From an uncultured Akkermansia sp. (GTDB lineage: Bacteria > Verrucomicrobiota > Verrucomicrobiia > Verrucomicrobiales > Akkermansiaceae): 64,000 bases of DNA. The stretch spans positions 59,500 through 123,499 of the forward strand of contig CANQSS010000002.1 of NCBI GenBank assembly GCA_947626545.1, written 5' to 3'. Numbering within the stretch: the first letter of the stretch is position 1; each line of letters begins with the position of its first letter. The notes under the pieces are model-generated. The model was not told the DNA's origin, did not search any database, and saw nothing but the letters and a program-made list of their open reading frames with translations. The translations under genes and the position numbers were made by a program. This document shows positions 1 to 10,816 of the stretch, one piece after another.

Positions 1-528
1 ATGCGCCTCCTGCGCCAGGGCGCGCGCCAAAAAAGCACGCTGGAGCTGCCCGCCGGAAAGCTCGCTGATCTGCCGCTGCTGCAGCTCGGTTATGCGCAGG
101 GTGTGCAGGGCTTTATCGACGATGAGGGCATCGTGCTCTCCCGTGGATCGCCATGGCCCGAGGGAGGGGTAGCGCCCCATTTCCACCAGCTCGCGTACTG
201 TGATGGGGAAGGAGAGATCCACCTGGCTGCGCTGTGGAAGCCAGGCGACTTCGCGCCGTGTGCAATGCAGCGGTTTGCCGTCCCAGAGCGCCTCTCCCCC
301 GGTGGTTGGCATGATGCCCGCCAGCACATTGAGCAAGGTCGATTTCCCCGCGCCGTTGGGACCGATCAGCGCCAGCGTATGCCCGCAATGGATGCTGAAG
401 TTCAGCCCGACAAGCGCCGGACGGATGCGCGAGGAGTAGGACGCGCTCAAGCCTCGCACCTGCAACTCATGCGGGTGGTGGTTCGGGTTGGCGGCGCCCC
501 AGCATACGTGATCGTGGTAATTTACCAT
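1..528 (-). CDS. Metal (Zn/Mn) ABC transporter ATP-binding protein, partial
   Basis: This is the ATPase of a high-affinity metal-ion importer of the ZnuC/MntB type. Reading from an ATG at 528, it shows Walker A GPNGAGKS (residues 56-63), a Q-loop around residue 99 in the context LPQRSQVDLSFP that is typical of metal-ion importers, and the ABC signature LSGGQ at 157-161. The left edge removes the Walker B, H-loop and C-terminus, so about 176 of roughly 240 residues are present. The start overlaps the stop of the upstream gene (ATGGTAA), which suggests translational coupling. The gene for the substrate-binding protein lies two genes upstream; a permease gene is presumably beyond the edge. Zinc versus manganese cannot be decided from the ATPase alone. 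Confidence 0.9.
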   Translation of the reverse strand, partial: MVNYHDHVCWGAANPNHHPHELQVRGLSASYSSRIRPALVGLNFSIHCGHTLALIGPNGAGKSTLLNVLAGIMPTTGGEALWDGKPLHCTRREVAWLPQRSQVDLSFPITVRELVEMGRYPSLGPWRSTGEHDALIVDKALHTLRITELQQRQISELSGGQLQRAFLARALAQEAH

Positions 529-971
529 CGGAAGATAAAGATAGCGTGCAGCTCGCCCGCGCCGGTATCTGTCCACTGCGTATCCGACACAGCGCGCCGA
601 CCGAGCGGCATGATTTCTATGGTGATGGCCCTGTTGGCAGGAAGCGCGTTTGTCCACCGGGTCTGCACCTCCAGCTCCACCACGGAACCCGGAGAAACGT
701 CGGGCAGCGGGAGGCTGCCGCACCACATGCCATCGCGGTCGGGTGTCAGGCGCAGAATCTCCCTGCCCTCGCGGCGTATGCGGATCTCCTCAGCCCCTTC
801 CGTGCAGCGCACCAGCACCGGGGTGGACACCATCGCAGCCTCCGCCGCAGGGCTAGTTTCTTTCCCAGCTTCAGGCGCGGGCAGCTTCGCAAAATACAGC
901 AGCGGTGCCCCTGCTGCAACGACTCCCAGCAGGGCATACCCTATCGCGGCTATGGGATGCTTCATGATCAT
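522..971 (-). CDS. Small membrane-anchored protein inside the metal transporter operon
   Basis: Unrecognised protein of 149 residues. It has one N-terminal hydrophobic segment (about residues 7-27), then a soluble domain of about 115 residues rich in beta-type sequence (LVRCTEGAEEIRIRREG, VVELEVQTRW), so a single-pass inner-membrane or periplasmic protein is likely. Its ATG overlaps the stop of the upstream substrate-binding protein gene by four bases (ATGA), and its own stop overlaps the start of the ATPase gene. That tight packing argues it belongs to the metal-uptake operon, perhaps as an accessory factor; this role is inference. There is a second possible start two codons downstream (MKHPI). 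Confidence 0.65.
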   Translation of the reverse strand: MIMKHPIAAIGYALLGVVAAGAPLLYFAKLPAPEAGKETSPAAEAAMVSTPVLVRCTEGAEEIRIRREGREILRLTPDRDGMWCGSLPLPDVSPGSVVELEVQTRWTNALPANRAITIEIMPLGRRAVSDTQWTDTGAGELHAIFIFRW

Positions 972-1834
972 CTTTGCTCATCCATCAACCCCTCGCGTAT
1001 GGCACGCAGGTTTGCTCGAAAAATAGTCTCGTACGACGGCTGCCCGGGCACGACGCCGTCCATGGATAATTCCCCCACGGAGGCATCGGCGGATTCGGCG
1101 ATATTCTGCAGAAAACGCGGCGCCTCACGCAGTTCAGCGTACACGCGGCGCACCCCTCGGCGGCGCAATTCGCGAATCAACTGCGCCACGCTCGCCATGT
1201 CCCCCTCGCTCTCCACGGCCGCACCCTGCACTGCCACGGGATGCAAGCGAAAAGCCGCGCAAAAATGACACATGGCGGCGTGCTCCGTCACGAGCGTGCG
1301 CCGCTCTGCCGGCACTCCTGCCAGCGCCAGCCGCGCCTCGCGGGTGAGGGCATCCATTGCCTGCGCATACGTGGTCAGCCTCGCCCGTATCGCCTCCCTT
1401 TTCTCGGGCAATTCCTCCACCAACGCCGTGGCTAGCATGTAGGCGGCCCTCTTCATATTTTCCGGTGCATTCCACCAATGCGGGTCGGCGGCGCCCTCCG
1501 GTGTCATCACATCCGGTGCGGCCTCCCCGAGCTCCAGCACGCGCACCGGCGGATCATCTGCCGAAAAACTCTCGCGCAGGGCGTCCAAGTACGGCTCCAC
1601 GCCCTTGCCACAAGCCAGCAGCAGCCGACTCCGCGCGGCATGCGCAAGCTCCTGCGCGCCGGGTTCAAAACGATGCAGCTCCCCGTGGCGCGGAAACAGA
1701 TCCACCACCTCTACCTCTCCCCCCCCCACGCGCCGCGCCATCTCACTGAGCAGCGGGTGCAAACTTGCCACGCGCAACGGCTCCGCCCACACCACATGGA
1801 CAACGACCAGAGCTAAAAGCACGATGAACCGCAT
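968..1834 (-). CDS. znuA: Metal ABC transporter substrate-binding protein (ZnuA family)
   Basis: Periplasmic metal-binding protein of 288 residues, the first gene of the operon. It begins with a short signal peptide (MRFIVLLALVVVHVVWA) and has the family layout: an N-terminal lobe with the first metal histidine in FPRHGELHRFEP, then DPHWWNAPENM for the second, a long linking helix, and TEHAAMCHFCAAF for the third, followed by SEGDMASVAQL and a C-terminal lobe. It lacks the long His/Asp-rich loop of many ZnuA proteins. It would deliver Zn2+ or Mn2+ to the permease and ATPase. A strong promoter ends six bases before the ATG, so the message is probably leaderless. Confidence 0.88.
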   Translation of the reverse strand: MRFIVLLALVVVHVVWAEPLRVASLHPLLSEMARRVGGGEVEVVDLFPRHGELHRFEPGAQELAHAARSRLLLACGKGVEPYLDALRESFSADDPPVRVLELGEAAPDVMTPEGAADPHWWNAPENMKRAAYMLATALVEELPEKREAIRARLTTYAQAMDALTREARLALAGVPAERRTLVTEHAAMCHFCAAFRLHPVAVQGAAVESEGDMASVAQLIRELRRRGVRRVYAELREAPRFLQNIAESADASVGELSMDGVVPGQPSYETIFRANLRAIREGLMDEQR

Positions 1835-1840
1835 AACCTG

Positions 1841-1869
1841 AGCATAGCGGCGCCACCGAATTTTGTCAA
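1841..1869 (-). promoter_or_regulatory. Promoter of the metal transporter operon
   Basis: Read on the minus strand: TTGACA (1869-1864), a 17-nt spacer, and TATGCT (1846-1841). Only six bases separate the -10 box from the ATG at 1834, so transcription should begin at or next to the start codon. No Zur or Mur operator was recognised. Confidence 0.8.
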
Positions 1870-1884
1870 TAAAGTAATGACAAA

Positions 1885-2227
1885 CGCCACATCCGTCCCA
1901 AGAAAAAGCGATCCCAACACGCAGTTATCGGCGCTTATTGTAGCATAATATGTTCATAATTTACGATTTACGACGGACGAAAAATCGGCAAGTTGGCATC
2001 GCGTACCCATAAACCATTCTAATTGACAACACGCAATATTTTGAGAGTTTCGCTGCGCTCCCGCTTCGCTTCCCGTCCCTTTGTAACTACCCCTCCGCGC
2101 ACAGTTTCATCACATTCAGCTCGCGTCTGCTTCGCGAAATTCCCGCGCCTCCAGCGCGCTAAATTCCCAAATCGTACATCGTACATCGTCCATCGTACAT
2201 GGGCAAACGCATTTTCAATGCGTTTGC
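1885..2227. repeat. Inter-operon repeat element, copy 1
   Basis: This 430-bp gap between divergent operons holds no gene. It contains the left-arm motif CCCAAGAAAAAGCG near 1898 and heptamer-type sequence (ATTTACGATTTACG) near 1960. The right arm, 2168-2200, has the heptamer drifted to CGTACATCGTACATC. The copy ends in a palindrome at 2203-2227 (GCAAACGCATT / AATGCGTTTGC) directly before the rpiB-glyA promoter. The middle carries short GC-rich stem sequences such as GCGCCTCCAGCGCG. Confidence 0.75.
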
Positions 2228-2228
2228 G

Positions 2229-2256
2229 TTGACATTTTCCGCGCGCGCTATATAAT
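2229..2256 (+). promoter_or_regulatory. Promoter of the rpiB-glyA fusion gene
   Basis: TTGACA (2229-2234), 16-nt spacer, TATAAT (2251-2256): both boxes match the sigma-70 consensus exactly. Nine bases separate the -10 box from the ATG at 2266, which leaves a leader of zero to three bases and no room for a Shine-Dalgarno sequence. Confidence 0.88.
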
Positions 2257-2265
2257 AACCGGCGT

Positions 2266-3954
<1,689 letters not shown>

Positions 3955-4380
3955 ACCCATATCTGTTCCAGGAAAAAGCACCCCCAATAAGTGGTTAACG
4001 GTGCATGTTGGGGCATAAGCCTCTGATTATTTACGATTTACGATTTACGATTTGCAAATAGTGCGCAGCAAAGCTGCGGCAACTGCAAAGCAAATGCGGA
4101 CGCGTATTCGTAAAGCCGTGATCGGACGTTGTTACAAAGAGGCGGTGGCGCCTATGACGATGTGACCAAGCCGTGGACGCAGCTTTGCATGATTCCGCCC
4201 CTTTCTAACCACGTCCGCACGCGGTTTCATGATTCACCTCCCGCGCCTGCTTCGCATCCTCGCGAGCCGGAGGCGAGCCAAATTTCTAAATCGTAAATCG
4301 TAAATCGTAAATAATCATGGGTTTATTCTCCATAATCTGCCGTTACCTGCCTGTTGGGACCGCTTTTTCTCGCTCCGTCT
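3955..4380. repeat. Inter-operon repeat element, copy 2
   Basis: Noncoding gap between glyA and autotransporter 1, filled by a well-preserved copy. The left arm (about 3968-4056) runs from CCAGGAAAAAGCACCCCC through GGTTAACGG into three TTACGAT heptamers. The right arm (about 4288-4372) has ATCGTAA heptamers, then CCGTTACCTGCCTG and GGGACCGCTTTTTC, the reverse complement of the left arm. The 225-bp middle has GC-rich stems (GCGAGCCGGAGGCGAGC) and the sequence CCAAGCCGTGGACGCAGC, which recurs in other copies. Confidence 0.8.
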
Positions 4381-4412
4381 GTGATATTTTTTTGAGAAAT
4401 CGAAAAAAATGA

Positions 4413-4441
4413 TGGACATCTCCCCCAAAAAGAGGTAGACT
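4413..4441 (+). promoter_or_regulatory. Promoter of autotransporter 1
   Basis: TGGACA (4413-4418), 17-nt spacer, TAGACT (4436-4441), followed by TGCGGG. The block is nearly the same as the promoter of the second autotransporter (TGTACA, TAGTCT, then GCGGG, at 47834-47806), including ACATCTCC and AAAAAG inside the spacer. An A/T-rich tract lies just upstream (4386-4410). The leader to the ATG at 4524 is about 77 nt, unlike the leaderless genes nearby. Confidence 0.65.
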
Positions 4442-4523
4442 GCGGGAAGCCTTGTGGGGGGTCCGGGGTGCGCGTGCTCCTCTTGTTCCTCGGGCTCTAC
4501 TAACCATCAAACTACACTCAGTA

Positions 4524-7500
4524 ATGAAACTGCACTTACCATTGGGTCTCCTTGCAGCTCTGTTGGCTGCTACACCGATCGCTCAAGCAGAAACAGGAAG
4601 CTCCAGGATTTACCACAAAGAAAGAGTTGACATCACAAGTTGCTGGGAACAATTGCCTGGCACTTCTTGGGTGCACTTGAACTTCGCGGAGGTAGGTGAG
4701 AAGCTGGGGTTGCCGGGGCTGTCCCGCGGGTTGTCGTCCGACGTAGCGTGGGTTGTTCACTTCAATGTAACGGATAAGGAGCATGCTGTCAGCTTTGGAT
4801 CAGTTCAATATACGACTAGCGATAGAAATAATTTCTCAGTCAATATTGACCCGAACTGGGGCCTTACTTACGGTAGTTTGGACTATAGCGGTTACGGTTG
4901 GAGCTTCAACGGCGGTACTGGTTCTTTCTATGGCTCCGACATGTACCAGAACGGTTATGATTTGGTGTGGAATCCTGATGGTTCTCTCAATGATAAAAGA
5001 TACGGAGATGTTCATGATAAGGTCGGTTTCTTTTGGACCGGCACGGCTTCAGGAGGTAATAGAGGCATGTTCGACGAAACCGCAGGTGCCTTTTCCATTG
5101 GTCCGTCTGCATCATGGCAAGGGCTGACGGATCTATATGCAACAGGCGGGGAAGGGACTGGTTGGCTGCAAGTCATAATATCGTACGCCTATACGACTCT
5201 CCCGGTGAATGAGTATGTGGTGGGCGGCGCTGGGAATTTGCTCGCGGACACGAACGGGGAACGGGGAAACGGTGGAGCGGGACTGTACCTTCTGTACAGC
5301 ACCGACCCTGATGATCCGGACCGAGGGGAAACGGTCGTATCCGAACAGTACGGGTACGACGATAAGGAAGCGACAATCGCGGAGTTGTACGGTCATCAAG
5401 AGAATCGCAGGACTTGGAATAAATTGCGCTTCGTGGCTGAGGGCACACGGCGAGTCTTTGACGCTCCCCCTCCCGACAAAGAACCGGATCCTAAAGATTA
5501 CGCAAACGGTGAACAGGATTGGGCGTACCGCCTGGACAAGGAGGAATATGATGCAGCCTGGAAAGCGTACGAGGAAGCCACGGAAGGCGACGATACGGTG
5601 GGACCTGCGGGTGAGGTGGAGGCCGACTTCAACATGGATTTGGGCGGGATTGTGGTGCGTGAAAATACGGGGGATTACACTCTTATTGCCCCCGGCTTCA
5701 CCTTCAATGCGCCGGTTTGGGATTATGATACGGAAGGAAACCTGAAGGAAGTCTGCTACACCATCGATGTTGCCGAGGGAGGCTCCGGCACCTTTACCTT
5801 GAAAGCAACCCCGGCAGAAGATGGCACAACGGCGGAGGCTATCATTGACTGGGGGGACGGGGATGCGGAATCGCACATGCACATGCTGAGTGTGGCAACT
5901 GGCAGAACGCTTGTGTTGGATGGCGCGGGCAAAGGCAGCGCGGGGATGAGCATCCGTGGTGGCGGTACCGTCAGAATCACGGACGAAACCACCCTCGGCT
6001 ATGGGGAGGAGATCCACGTGACGGACGACTCCAAATTTGATCTGAACGGAAACAACCTCGCAGAGCTCCCGACCGGTCAGTCCCGAACCATCGTTCTGGA
6101 CGGCGGTAACTTGCGGCATGCGGAGAATCTCACGACCGCATTAGTGGATGTGAGGTCGGGCGTCAATGATCTGGGAAACTTGGACGGAAAATACCTGAGG
6201 AGTGTGAAGCAGGATGGCATTCCCATTACTCCCGATGACCCGAATGAGATCTCCGAGATGGAAAGGGACCTGACTACCACCAGGGTATCCGGCATACAGG
6301 AGGGGACAACGGTAACCCTCAAGGATGGGCAGTTTTCATTCCTGATCGATGTCTCCAACATCACCCGTCCAACGAAGCAGGGGCCGGTGACACCCGGTGG
6401 TCTCTACATGCTCAGTTTCTCCGGCAGCGGTGGTAACCTGGAGTTTGATGATGAGAGGGGTAAGGTTGATTTTTACCTGACCAATGATGCGGTGAAGATC
6501 ATCCAGAGGGGGGAGTACAATGGCTATATAGACCTTTGGTTCAGCAATGGCAGCTTTGTCGGGCTCGAAGGCATGGATGAGACCGAGCTGGATAAGTGGT
6601 TCGAGAATCATTTCCAGTTCAGAGACACCAAGGCGGAGCTAATTCAGTTGGACGGCGTCTTCGATATCGTTTCCGGCAACACAAGTGCGCGCAACGGCGG
6701 TATTCTGCGTCTGCTTGTCAACATGGGCAAAGACGGGGGCGGCATATGGCTGGCTAGTCTGTACGGGGATGCGCGCGTTGACCAACTTAGCGACACGAAT
6801 AGATGGTCGGAGGTTCGTGTGGACGAGAATATGAAAATCCGCTTCACCGGTGGGGAAAATGCACCGACCGAATTGAAGCTGACGAATCTGAGTTCCGGCA
6901 CCTCCGGGGGTGGCACGCTCACCATCGCAGATGAGAGAGATCCAAAGGCCGGGGAGCTGAAGGTGATCATTGACCAACAGGATTCGACTGTGGCTAGCTG
7001 GGGGTTGAGGGGCGATCTTAAGGTTCAGGACGAAAATATCACGCTGAAGAAACAGGGACCCGAGGATCTGCACATCACCGGCAACCTGCAGAGCGCCGGC
7101 GAGGTAACGGTCTCCAACGGGCATCTCATCGTGGATGGCGGGGGAAGCAAAGTGACGGTCTCCAACGGACGTCTTACCGTGGACGGCGTAACGAGCAGCG
7201 TCAACACGCTCGGTGACTTCGGCGAAGGTGCTGAACTAGTCGTTAACGGCGTGCTTGATATCGAGGGTTCTTCCTCTCCCAAAGGTGAAGGTGAGGGCAC
7301 CATATCCGGTACGGGCACGCTTCGTGTGAGGGGTGATCTCACGCTGAATGAGAACAAGTTGAAAGGCGTCGCCGTTTGGCTGGATAAGAAAGAGGGCAGC
7401 GATAGCTACGGCAGTCTCTCTTTGAGCAAGGACAGCAATGTGAGCCGTCTGATCGGCGGCGAGCAAGGCGTCGGCGGCACCTTGGGGCTCACCAACTGTG

Positions 7501-9383
7501 AGCTGACAATTGACAACAGCAGCGGAGATTTTCCTTGGGTCGCCGACTTTAGCGGATCCATCTCGGGCCAAAATGCTTCCATCATCATTAACGGGGAAAA
7601 GGTTGAGCAGATTCTGCGCAGTGAGGGAAGCGAAGGGATCGGTCTTGATGTGCGGAAGGGGCGTCTCACCCTGATCGGCAAGGCAAAAGTGATAGATGAC
7701 GCGCAGCAAACTGGTGGAGCTCGCGAACAGGTCGCAACGTACGGCAAGGTGTCCATCAGAGAAGGGGGCACGCTCACCGTGCAGGCGCAGGGCTATGGCA
7801 AGGATTACGCTGCCTTTACTCAGCTGAAAGCGGGGCAGGTCTCCGTGAGCGAAGGCGGCAGGCTGGAGGTGTTCTACAACTTGGCGACGTCTGATGGCGA
7901 TCTGCAGGGCATACAGAACAGCGGCGCCGGTCCCGCAATTTCTGCGAGTGCCGGCGTAGACTGGGATCCGAACGCAACCCTCGCCTTGGGTACCGTGAGC
8001 GTCAATCCGTTTGATTTAGACAATCCGACTGATCTGGATAATTTTGTGATACTCAGTGCAGGGGGGAAGGACTTCACCGGACTGAACGATGGGGACAAAA
8101 TTAAGGTCCAACTCGGAGGCTCCTTCCTCATCTACTGGACGAATGTGGAAGTCACGTACAAGGAAGACCTCGGAATCGTGATGAGCGGGAAGGCGCTGGA
8201 TAAAGGTGTAAATCCGATCCGCATCATAGCGGGCAACTCCAGCAACTCGCTGGCCGGCGCGGACATGTTGTGGGAGGCTCGCATGTCTGAACCGATGAGC
8301 ACGGCGAATTCGGATCTGTTGAGGGTGGCGACGTGGATCGCGGATCAATCCCAGAACCCGAGTAGCGCCGAAAAAACGTCCAAGGCCTTGGCTGCAGTTG
8401 CCGGCAGCACGGCGCCGATCCTTGGGACCGCCCAGAGGGAGGCTCTGCGTTCGCAGATGCTGCGCATGCGCGACCGCACCGGGATGATGGGGTTGAACGA
8501 CGACTACGCGTACGAGTCCATGCCCTTCACCCACTTCTGGCTGGAAGCAACGGGAGATTTCACCAATGCCCAAGACGGCAGCGACTACGAGTCCGGCTTC
8601 ACCTACAATGCGTGGGGCGGTACCGTCGGTTTGGAGATGGATGTGGATGAGACAGTCAGCGTGGCGGCGGGCATTACGGCGTTGTATGGCGACCTCGATG
8701 GAGGCTGCGCCGACACGGTCGATGGCAACTTGGACAGCTACTACCTGACCCTCATGGGCCGCTTCACCAAGAAGCGCTGGGGTCACACCTTGGTGGGGGT
8801 GATGGGGCTTAACCAAGCGAAGTTGAACCGCACGGTGAACTTCGGAACAGATTCCTACCGCACAAGCGGCAGCACCAGCGGTTGGGTCGCCGGTTTCATG
8901 TATGAAATCACCCGCGATATCCCCCTCAGCCGCGAGTCCACCAGCGTCATCCAGCCGCTCCTCGGCCTCTCCGTGATGAAGACGAGTATGAGTGGCTACG
9001 ATGAGTCCGGGGCAAATGGCCAGGGCGTTGGCTTGAACGTGGGTGATCAGGATTGGATGACGACGACGTTGACTGTCGGTGCACGCTACATCGCCACCGT
9101 GGGTGAGGAGACCTTCAATCGCCCCGCTCAAATGGAATTGCGCGCTAACGTTGCTCAGGACTTCGGGGACTCCCAAGGAGAAGTTGAGGCCGCTTTGCAG
9201 GCCAATCCGAGTCTCTCTCGCACGATGCGTGCTGCGGAAATCGGCAAGACGGCTCTCCAACTCGGCGCATCGCTCCGCGTTCCCATCTCTGATCAAACGC
9301 TTCTCTACTTCAACGCCGGTTCCGACATCCGCTCCGGCCTGACGGCTTGGAACCTCAGCGTCGGCGCACGCTACAACTTCTAA
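4524..9383 (+). CDS. Autotransporter 1 (type V secretion, 1619 residues)
   Basis: Secreted or surface protein with its own outer-membrane translocator. The start is set at 4524 because MKLHLPLGLLAALLAATPIAQAE is a signal peptide matching that of the giant autotransporter in this window; the frame stays open 24 codons upstream, across the leader. The passenger (about residues 24-1230) is made of beta-helix-like repeats, with short tandem units such as VTVSNGHLIVDGG / VTVSNGRLTVDGV. A linker (AGADMLWEAR, AAVAGSTAPILG) leads to a C-terminal 12-strand barrel at about 1333-1619 (FWLEATGDF, YNAWGGTVGLEMDV), ending in Phe (LSVGARYNF) as BAM substrates do. The passenger function is unknown; adhesion or glycan contact is a guess. 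Large open frames on the opposite strand are shadows. Confidence 0.9.
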   Translation: MKLHLPLGLLAALLAATPIAQAETGSSRIYHKERVDITSCWEQLPGTSWVHLNFAEVGEKLGLPGLSRGLSSDVAWVVHFNVTDKEHAVSFGSVQYTTSDRNNFSVNIDPNWGLTYGSLDYSGYGWSFNGGTGSFYGSDMYQNGYDLVWNPDGSLNDKRYGDVHDKVGFFWTGTASGGNRGMFDETAGAFSIGPSASWQGLTDLYATGGEGTGWLQVIISYAYTTLPVNEYVVGGAGNLLADTNGERGNGGAGLYLLYSTDPDDPDRGETVVSEQYGYDDKEATIAELYGHQENRRTWNKLRFVAEGTRRVFDAPPPDKEPDPKDYANGEQDWAYRLDKEEYDAAWKAYEEATEGDDTVGPAGEVEADFNMDLGGIVVRENTGDYTLIAPGFTFNAPVWDYDTEGNLKEVCYTIDVAEGGSGTFTLKATPAEDGTTAEAIIDWGDGDAESHMHMLSVATGRTLVLDGAGKGSAGMSIRGGGTVRITDETTLGYGEEIHVTDDSKFDLNGNNLAELPTGQSRTIVLDGGNLRHAENLTTALVDVRSGVNDLGNLDGKYLRSVKQDGIPITPDDPNEISEMERDLTTTRVSGIQEGTTVTLKDGQFSFLIDVSNITRPTKQGPVTPGGLYMLSFSGSGGNLEFDDERGKVDFYLTNDAVKIIQRGEYNGYIDLWFSNGSFVGLEGMDETELDKWFENHFQFRDTKAELIQLDGVFDIVSGNTSARNGGILRLLVNMGKDGGGIWLASLYGDARVDQLSDTNRWSEVRVDENMKIRFTGGENAPTELKLTNLSSGTSGGGTLTIADERDPKAGELKVIIDQQDSTVASWGLRGDLKVQDENITLKKQGPEDLHITGNLQSAGEVTVSNGHLIVDGGGSKVTVSNGRLTVDGVTSSVNTLGDFGEGAELVVNGVLDIEGSSSPKGEGEGTISGTGTLRVRGDLTLNENKLKGVAVWLDKKEGSDSYGSLSLSKDSNVSRLIGGEQGVGGTLGLTNCELTIDNSSGDFPWVADFSGSISGQNASIIINGEKVEQILRSEGSEGIGLDVRKGRLTLIGKAKVIDDAQQTGGAREQVATYGKVSIREGGTLTVQAQGYGKDYAAFTQLKAGQVSVSEGGRLEVFYNLATSDGDLQGIQNSGAGPAISASAGVDWDPNATLALGTVSVNPFDLDNPTDLDNFVILSAGGKDFTGLNDGDKIKVQLGGSFLIYWTNVEVTYKEDLGIVMSGKALDKGVNPIRIIAGNSSNSLAGADMLWEARMSEPMSTANSDLLRVATWIADQSQNPSSAEKTSKALAAVAGSTAPILGTAQREALRSQMLRMRDRTGMMGLNDDYAYESMPFTHFWLEATGDFTNAQDGSDYESGFTYNAWGGTVGLEMDVDETVSVAAGITALYGDLDGGCADTVDGNLDSYYLTLMGRFTKKRWGHTLVGVMGLNQAKLNRTVNFGTDSYRTSGSTSGWVAGFMYEITRDIPLSRESTSVIQPLLGLSVMKTSMSGYDESGANGQGVGLNVGDQDWMTTTLTVGARYIATVGEETFNRPAQMELRANVAQDFGDSQGEVEAALQANPSLSRTMRAAEIGKTALQLGASLRVPISDQTLLYFNAGSDIRSGLTAWNLSVGARYNF

Positions 9384-9780
9384 CGTGAAGCGAAGCAACT
9401 GACCATTTACGATTTACGATTTACGATTTACGATTTACGATTTGCAAATAGTGCGCAGCGAAGCTGCGGAAACTGCAAAGCAAATGCGGACGCGTATTCG
9501 TAAGGCCGTGATCGGACGTAGTTACAAAGAGGCGGTGGCACCTGGTGGCGCCTATGTTGGCCAAGCCGTGGACGCAGCTTTGCATGATTCGCTCCCCTTT
9601 CGAACCAACAACCACCCATGATTTACCCACCCCCTCAGCTAAAGCTTCGCATCTTCGCGAGCCGGAGGCTCGCCAAATTTCTAAATCGTAAATCGTAAAT
9701 CGTAAATCGTAAATGACCAACGGCTTACGCCGCATAATATGCCGTCATCTACCCATTGGTTGTGCTTTTTCTCGGAACGT
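9384..9780. repeat. Inter-operon repeat element, copy 3
   Basis: Gap between two convergent genes. It begins 20 bases after the autotransporter stop with five TTACGAT heptamers (about 9405-9441). The middle closely matches copy 2 (AAATAGTGCGCAGCGAAGCT and following). The right arm runs 9683-9777: four ATCGTAA heptamers, then GACCAACGGCTTACG, CATCTACCCATTGG and TGCTTTTTCTCGG. The left arm lacks its outer part. The right arm overlaps the last codons of the serine hydrolase gene. Confidence 0.8.
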
Positions 9781-10816
9781 ATGGGGGTAAAATGCCAAGT
9801 TGCATGGCATTCGTGACGCGGGCGTAGGAGCTGGCGGTGCCGGGTTCGGCGAAAGCGTGAGAACCGCCGGCGCCTGCATGACCAAACCCGCCGTCACCAA
9901 AGAGCTCTGCCGGTTCACACATGGCCCCACAGGTGAAAGAGGTGTGACAGAGCAGGGTGAGATCCGGACCGGAAACGACCGGGCGGCTCATCCAACCCAA
10001 CACCTGCGCAGAAAATGGCGATGGAGCAAGTTCCCCAAGGAGGGCTTGATAAAACAGCGCCAACCCGCGGGCTGAAGCGATGCCTCCTCGCGCCGGGCAA
10101 CCGCATGCAAGCCCGAAAGGAGTATTCATGGAACGCGGGGAAGGGAGCCCCGTCACGCAGTTGAAGGCGCGATAAATCGGCGAAGCGGGATCGAAATACG
10201 CGCGGTAAAAGGGCGTGTCCGGCATGGCGCCATGAATGCGCGGAGCCTGCAAAATGGCTACGCGTGCGGACAGTTCCGGCGGAAGCCCGATGTAGAAATC
10301 CAACCCGAGAGGACTGCGCACGCGCTTCTCCCAGTAGTCGGCAATGCGCGAACCGGTGAGCGCGAGCATGAAAAGATCCAGCATGGGACCGAAGGTGTGC
10401 GGATGGTAACCGTGCTGCGGCGGCGCCCAGAGTGGTCTGCTGCGCTCCACGGCGGCACGGCATGCCTCCAAATCATCGACGGGGGCGGACACATCCCACG
10501 CCGCCAGTCCAACTTGATGGGAAAGCAGGTGTTCCACGGTGCAATGCGGGGCAGGAAAATCAGGCCAGAGTTCGCCGAGCTCCAAGCTCGGGTCACTCCC
10601 CTGCTCTGCCAATGCCTGCAAAAAACATGCAGCAGATGCCGTCTTGGTGGCCGAGAAAATGGGGACGAGAGTGCTCTCCGTCCACGGCACACCGGGAGTC
10701 TGTTCTCCGCGCACGATAGATCTGACCACCTGCCCGGCACGACATTGGCAAATGGCTTCTCCCGCACCGGGGCGCATCGCTGTGGCATCCGCAGCAGCTT
10801 GGTCAGGGATGCTCAT
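9749..10816 (-). CDS. Serine hydrolase, beta-lactamase/esterase family (class C fold)
   Basis: Protein of 355 residues related to class C beta-lactamases, esterases and DD-peptidases. It has the nucleophile motif S-x-x-K as SATK (residues 55-58), the second catalytic motif Y-x-H as YHPH (136-139), and a third-motif candidate FGHAGAGGS near the C-terminus. There is no signal peptide, so it may act in the cytoplasm, more likely on small esters or amides than as a resistance enzyme. Its start overlaps the trmO stop by four bases, making it the last gene of the ompH-lpxD-rppH-trmO operon. The final residues (PPYVPRKSTTNG) are encoded by the arm of repeat copy 3, so the native end was probably replaced when the repeat inserted. 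Confidence 0.8.
   Translation of the reverse strand: MSIPDQAAADATAMRPGAGEAICQCRAGQVVRSIVRGEQTPGVPWTESTLVPIFSATKTASAACFLQALAEQGSDPSLELGELWPDFPAPHCTVEHLLSHQVGLAAWDVSAPVDDLEACRAAVERSRPLWAPPQHGYHPHTFGPMLDLFMLALTGSRIADYWEKRVRSPLGLDFYIGLPPELSARVAILQAPRIHGAMPDTPFYRAYFDPASPIYRAFNCVTGLPSPRSMNTPFGLACGCPARGGIASARGLALFYQALLGELAPSPFSAQVLGWMSRPVVSGPDLTLLCHTSFTCGAMCEPAELFGDGGFGHAGAGGSHAFAEPGTASSYARVTNAMQLGILPPYVPRKSTTNG

Noticed and set aside
8016-9398. Large open frame (460 codons) on the minus strand across the end of autotransporter 1
   Set aside because: It is antisense to the conserved barrel domain, has no promoter or start context, and its sequence is low-complexity His/Arg/Ala reading typical of a shadow frame.
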